A stretch of DNA of 64,000 bases from Ophioderma brevispina (lineage: Eukaryota > Echinodermata > Ophiuroidea > Amphilepidida > Ophiodermatidae). The translations under genes and the position numbers were made by a program. Location of the stretch: assembly GCA_023653785.1 (NCBI GenBank), contig JAMKCH010002965.1, forward strand, positions 1 through 64,000, given 5' to 3'. The notes beneath the pieces are model-generated. The model had not been told where the DNA came from, did not search any database, and was given only the letters and a program-made list of their open reading frames with translations. Below are positions 59,350 to 64,000 of this stretch, one piece after another (the stretch's first letter is position 1; every line of letters begins with the position of its first letter).

Positions 59350-59564
59350 GGGGAGGTATAGTGCTCTTCCCACAATGCATTTCTCCCATTACAATTTTTG
59401 CACTGGTTGTCACATGAATTTGTAGTGACAAAAAGTAGCTAAAAGAACAGAACTCATGCCAATCTTGCAATTTAAGTACTTTTTGTCACTATAAATTCTT
59501 GTAACAACCAGTGCAAAAATTGTAATGGAAGAAATGCATTGTGGGAAGAACACTATACCTCATT
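59350..59564. mobile_element. Foldback MITE (215 bp) between 13 bp direct repeats
   Basis: GAGGTATAGTGCTCTTCCCA then CAATGCATTTCTCCCATTAC and AATTTTTGCACTGGTTGT on the left are mirrored by the right arm down to CACTATACCTC; arms are about 90 bp. TTGTGACTGATAA occurs at 59337-59349 and 59565-59577, flanking the element directly. Three bases at each end fall outside the pairing. The inner ends CCCACAATGCATT recall FB-2 ends. Confidence 0.92.
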
Positions 59565-59577
59565 TTGTGACTGATAA

Positions 59578-60861
59578 TAGACAAGTTTTGGGGAATGTTT
59601 TGATGTTGGTTTGATTGATTTATGGTTGCTTGATTGAAATGAATATGTTCTGTTGGGCTACTTAAGCATGCCTATAATCATATTTATTATGCTAATAGAG
59701 AAAATGAAAGAATCTGCAATTTTAAACAGGTACAAAGCATCATCCCTCCCTCCTATACCCAAAGTTGAAATTTGGCTTGCTAATATTTGACCATTCCCTT
59801 TCCCTGACTGTGTTTTTGATACATTCCATTTCAAAGACCTATCTGACAATCGACTGGCCTGGATAACATTTTGCAGCATTGTTAAACTGTTTGGAATTTC
59901 AAAACACATTTTGGCTCGCAAAAGGAAGTTGAAGTTCAAGATGCCATTAGAGTAGGCAGTGCGTACGATCGTCTTACGGAAGAGCCCAATTTGGACGTGG
60001 ATCAACGACTTGTAGGATAACGGAACTGCTAACGCATATTGTTGTGCAGTCGTTACTATTGTTATTTTACATCCTGTGCAGTCGGAAAGCTGATGCTGCT
60101 AAAAATAAACACATTGACAAATGAATATTGTTATGCTTTTGAAGAATTCCTTTATAAAAATACACATGTTATACCATGAAGATTTGTTTAGCTTACTCTT
60201 TATAGAAAAGCTGTTATGATTGTGCATGTGGGGTGTATAGCTCACTCGGCTTCTTGTCCGACACTTTCAGTGGCATATCTAGAGGGGGAGTGGGGAAGCT
60301 GCCCCCTGTGGGGAATCTTGCCCCCTTGCCTCCCCTGTGGAATTAGAGCTTTTCACACATCACACACCAATATAACAGTGAAAAGCAACATAGGGCTATA
60401 TTGCACTAATATGTGCTTTCCCCCTAAAAATGTGTCCCCTTTTGCCATGTCAGTCTCCTGAATAAACATTCAAAGAGCCACTGACCAAAGATTTGGTATA
60501 ATAGTATGTTTGATGAAAATTTGACAAATGGCAGCTATTGCACTTATGACCTTGTTGCATTCACATGACAAGATTTCAAGTGTGCTTTAAGTGTAAGGTT
60601 GTCTACATTGATATGTTGCCAGGAAAAAGGGGGTAATATTTCTTTATTTTTGTTGGAAAGGAAGGAACTGGGAAGAAAGGAAGTTTCTTTTTTTTTCAAT
60701 TCACACTTTCTATTATAGAAGTTTAAAAAAAAAATCATTTTCACTATTGATAGGCAAATTCTGCATTCTTTCAGTTGTATATCAACTGTAGCATGTGAGT
60801 ATGGTGCAACAGTTTTTTCCAGTTTATTTTTACCTTCACAAATGTGTTCACTGCAGTGTCA
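59578..60861. other. Unassigned stretch
   Basis: A 115-codon minus-strand frame at 59658-60005 has no recognised motif. 60260-60350 is a less AT-rich stretch of CCCCCTG/CCCTTGCC words. Nothing else recognised. Confidence 0.4.
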
Positions 60862-60865
60862 TTAA

Positions 60866-61224
60866 AGTGACAGGAGGAGATTTTTTTAGGATATGAATTT
60901 CTCTCAAATTTCACTGGATCGGTTGTAGACCACCTACCGAGAACGTTTGGAAGGTTTATTGGACAAACAGGTGCAAAAGAAAACCGCAAACCTTGTTTTG
61001 AACTTGCCTGCTATCGTAGTTGTTCCCCATAGAAAACCATGCTTTGACTTTCTGTCGTGCACGACAGAAACTACTAAATTATCATTTTATTACATAAAGA
61101 CGGCGTATTCGGCTTATTCACTTCAGATGTCATCTAATACATTGGTAAGCATTCCAAATATGCAAAAAACCTAGGTTCAAGAAAAATTGGGGGCGCTTTT
61201 TTCTGGAAATTTCCTCATGTCTCT
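60866..61224 (+). mobile_element. TTAA-3 MITE copy 2 (359 bp)
   Basis: TTAA at 60862-60865 and 61225-61228. The ends AGTGACAGGAGGAGATTT and GAAATTTCCTCATGTCTCT are inverted. A perfect 22 bp palindrome (arms TTTCTGTCGTG / CACGACAGAAA) occupies 61049-61070, about 15 bases from the middle. GGATCGGTTGTAGACCACCT and CAAACCTTGTTTTGAACTTG match copy 1 at 42.6 kb in reverse. Confidence 0.94.
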
Positions 61225-61228
61225 TTAA

Positions 61229-62285
61229 GCACTCTGCAAACAATTTTCATGGCAGGTCTCAATTTTAAGGATTTTCATAAAGGTGTAAATGGACTCTGAA
61301 AAAACCATTTAAAACCTAAACAAATTCATTCCCATAGTACGTACATATTTGGATCCATAATTTCTCTTTTAAACTCCCCAAAAGGGAAATTTCACAAAGA
61401 ATGGAAGGAGACTGAGTTCTCTTATGAAGCTACTAAACGACAATGAAAATATGGGGAGGGGGAAACCCACTCTTTAGGATCATAACCTAGTAACCCTGTT
61501 TGAGCAAATAAACTGCCGCCGGATGTTATGTATATAGACTAAACTGCCGTAAAATATGCCTGCTCGTGCCTTGATCTTCCTTGGATCGTGAAATATACCG
61601 TATCCAGTTCCCCTCTTTTTGCACTCTTGTTCCTTAGTGAAACATTTCTGAACCAAAACAAAACAAAGGTGGAAGCTATGACAAAAAATAAAAAATGGCG
61701 CCGTATCAAATGTCTTGTCAAACACGCTATCAAAGGCTGCTTTATTTACGCGGCGCATAATATTGTTTTCTGATGATCGCGGGTTATGTTCGGGTAGATG
61801 CAACCGTGACGAAAGCGAACACGACATATTTCAACACAGAAGATGAAGCCCAAGGCTGTCTCGTGTCGAAACGGGTCATGTTGTATAAGGGATGATAACC
61901 GCTGTGATATATTGCTTGTATGTTGGGCGTGTTTGTGTGTGTTGTGAAAAAGGTCCAGTGGCTGCCTTGTTGCACATGAACAGCTGCCCTGAATGATAAA
62001 ACCTTGGCGATAGTTTAATAGATGACTTCCATGCATGGATTGAAGACAGTGATCTAGCACAAGTTCATTTCCCTTCCGCATGCACTTTGTCCGCCAGCTC
62101 TTCCATCATCTTTCCTTGTTTCTCTATCTTTCTCCTTTACTCGAAAAACTTGCGAGATGTGAAACATTGTATTGCCACGATACTGTGAAAAGCTGTTTGA
62201 AATTATTTGAGGGGGTGGTCTTATTTTTGTCAATTTACCAGATGGATAAAAGGCAAATATAACGACCAGAAACACAAAAGTCATT
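61229..62285. other. Unassigned stretch, somewhat less AT-rich
   Basis: 61480-62280 is free of recognised repeats and open for about 110 codons in two overlapping minus-strand frames, without a recognised domain. It may be unique or conserved DNA; the sequence alone does not settle this. Confidence 0.4.
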
Positions 62286-62289
62286 TTAA

Positions 62290-62638
62290 AGGTGCAAACC
62301 GAGAGAGATTTCGAGGCCCAAAATTTGTGTCAAATAGAATTCATATAGAATGACACTCAATAGATTCTTACCTTGTATTTTGCTACGAAAAGTCTTAAAA
62401 GAGAGAAAAAAGATGCTTTTGATCGCTTATATTTCAAATATTATAACATAGGCTGAATTTTGTATTTGCTCCTTATGCAAAGTTTAAATTAACAATTTCT
62501 GTACCAAAGATAAACATTTCTCAGCTTAATTCCTATCAGATGAGGATAATTTTGATGGATAAGCGTTTACCATCAGGACAAATAATCAAGTACTTTCGAT
62601 TTTTTAGGGACACCTGATATGTGAAATTTGTTGCACAT
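62290..62638 (+). mobile_element. TTAA-1 MITE copy 6 (349 bp)
   Basis: TTAA at 62286-62289 and 62639-62642. It starts AGGTGCAAACCGAGAGAGAT and ends GTGAAATTTGTTGCACA. Family words TCTTACCTTGTATTTTGCTA, TTTCTGTACCAAAGA and TTTTTTAGGGACACCTGATA are present. Confidence 0.92.
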
Positions 62639-62642
62639 TTAA

Positions 62643-64000
62643 ATGTGTACCAATCAATCTTCAGCCTGGAGCCCACCACCAACCCCATCAAACCTTTGAT
62701 TTTGGTCTCAAAAGAAGGCCTCATTTTCTTATCCCATCTTATGTGCAAAACATTTTGGCTATGTACGTTTCTACAAACTGAAATATGGTTTGTCCACAAT
62801 TAATGGAAATTATAATGCTTAGGAATCTATAAGATATTTTAAGTGCACAAATGTTGGATTCAAATAACAATTTGGAATTAGAATTATCTTGTAAACAGGT
62901 GAGACAGTTAAATTAATGTAATAAAGTTGTTATTTTGTTTTAAAAAAAGACTGGCAGGATCCAAACTACAAAGGTTTGACTAAACTCAAGTGACAAAAGA
63001 TACAACCACGGTGTGCTGGCAATATGGCAGACCGAGTAAATGAGGGAGAAAAAAATAGTACTACAAAAAAGGTAAATCCTTCCCCATTTGTGAGAAATTC
63101 TTGCAGCAAAATGCACTTTTTTCAGTCTACCTACGTGCAGATACGAGCAAAACAAATGCAAGTGCAGGCTACAAATACGAAACAGACGGGGGAACCAATA
63201 GCAGACGGCCACCATTAAAAGATACACACAAATGCATTAAAAAAAAGTAACAATGAACTTGACTCATAACAATTCCAAGAATAGCTTCCCTGGTTATGGA
63301 TCAGGAAAGCGCTATAGTTTTATAATGCAGAGAATGAGTTGTGAAACAATCCCATCATGCTTTGCAATTTAGAAATAGTCATGTGACCTCCTAATGTGGA
63401 AAGACCCAAATTTGTGTTTTCAGTTTTCACGGGTGTAGTGGTACCAGGTCAGCCTTAATTATTATGGAACCTGATAGTTTGCCAAAAAATAGTAGTTGTA
63501 ATCAAAAGGGAATTTTGTGTTGTAGTTACCCATTTAGTTAATCTAAAAACAAATTTGATAATCTTTTCGTTAAAAAAAAGCTTCCAATGCCCCATGGATT
63601 GGTTAAAATTGTCATCTGTTTCAAACCTGAGTGTATGGAGATTCTGCTGGGAGCGTAGTTTTTAGAAAAAATGAATCCAGCAATGTTTTCACCTTCGTTC
63701 CTGTAATCCCGGACCTTCGTCGTAAATCCGGACATCAATCAGCGACTTATATGAAACAGAAGATTAGTAATTCTTCAGCAGAAATTGCTGTATGGAAGAG
63801 ATGGAAGCATGTAGAAAACGTTCTTATTTGCCATTGTTATAAAATGATCACACAGCCAAAACACCAGGTGACTTGAGCTAAAATGAGGATGTCAAAAGCC
63901 CCGGAGGATAATAAACCTTTTCACAAGCTGAGCGAGAGATCGGTTATTAGACTATCAATCTTGCTTTCTTTTCACAGCAATCCACAGCAAAAGATTGGTC
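62643..64000. other. Unassigned stretch to the window end
   Basis: CAATCCCATCATGC near 63349 is a possible FB-2 end remnant. Frames at 62.5-63.9 kb are short and unrecognised. No gene is called at the window edge. Confidence 0.4.

Overview
This window reads as AT-rich, non-coding nuclear DNA from an animal, most likely a marine invertebrate. The evidence is indirect: no open frame is longer than about 195 codons, none resembles a known protein family, and there is no bacterial gene packing. What the window does hold is miniature inverted-repeat transposons (MITEs), tRNA-headed SINEs with good pol III A and B boxes, minisatellites and very long homopolymers. I cannot name the phylum from sequence alone. 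The window is best described as intergenic or deep intronic DNA with a few weak exon-like and promoter-like signals.

Layout. 0.4-2.2 kb is a 55-60 bp minisatellite. 3.4-5 kb holds a short tandem repeat with nuclear-receptor-like motifs, a MITE and a reverse-strand tRNA-SINE. 5-9 kb is mostly unassigned, with two TATA-like signals. 9-12.5 kb is transposon-dense: two inverted piggyBac-like MITEs, a 460 bp foldback element, and a three-level nest in which a hAT MITE sits inside a TA-flanked element, itself inside a TTAA-flanked MITE. 12.5-19 kb is sparse apart from a 45 bp minisatellite. 19-24 kb has a MITE, a 90 bp satellite-like array and a foldback element. 27-31.7 kb is a dense MITE belt. 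32.6-33.1 kb is a 120 bp tandem array. 35-38 kb has three MITEs. 41-64 kb alternates MITEs (notably the family called TTAA-1), two related tRNA-SINEs, an 843 bp element with one exon-like frame, and several foldback elements.

MITE families, named here only for reference. TTAA-1 starts AGGTGCAACGAGAGATTT (six full copies, one partial). TTAA-2 starts AGGGGCATTTCGTGATC (three copies). TTAA-3 starts AGWGACAKGAGG (two). TTAA-4 starts AGACACTATCAGTGAT (one). PB-1 starts CCCTTTCAACCCTG (four). All of these lie at TTAA or one-base variants of it. TA-1 starts CTGTAAAAGTGGAAATTT (three copies at TA). FB-1 starts GGCTGGTATTCTGAAAGG (three). FB-2 starts AATCCCACAATGCA (two). CCAAT-1 has internal GATTGG/CCAATC pairs (three). 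No transposase gene was recognised, so these are probably non-autonomous copies mobilised in trans.

The strongest observations are the triple-nested insertion with an exact 8 bp duplication, a near-central palindrome shared by three otherwise different TTAA families, and two places where a PB-1 copy and a TTAA-1 copy abut across one TTAA. No protein-coding gene is annotated with confidence.
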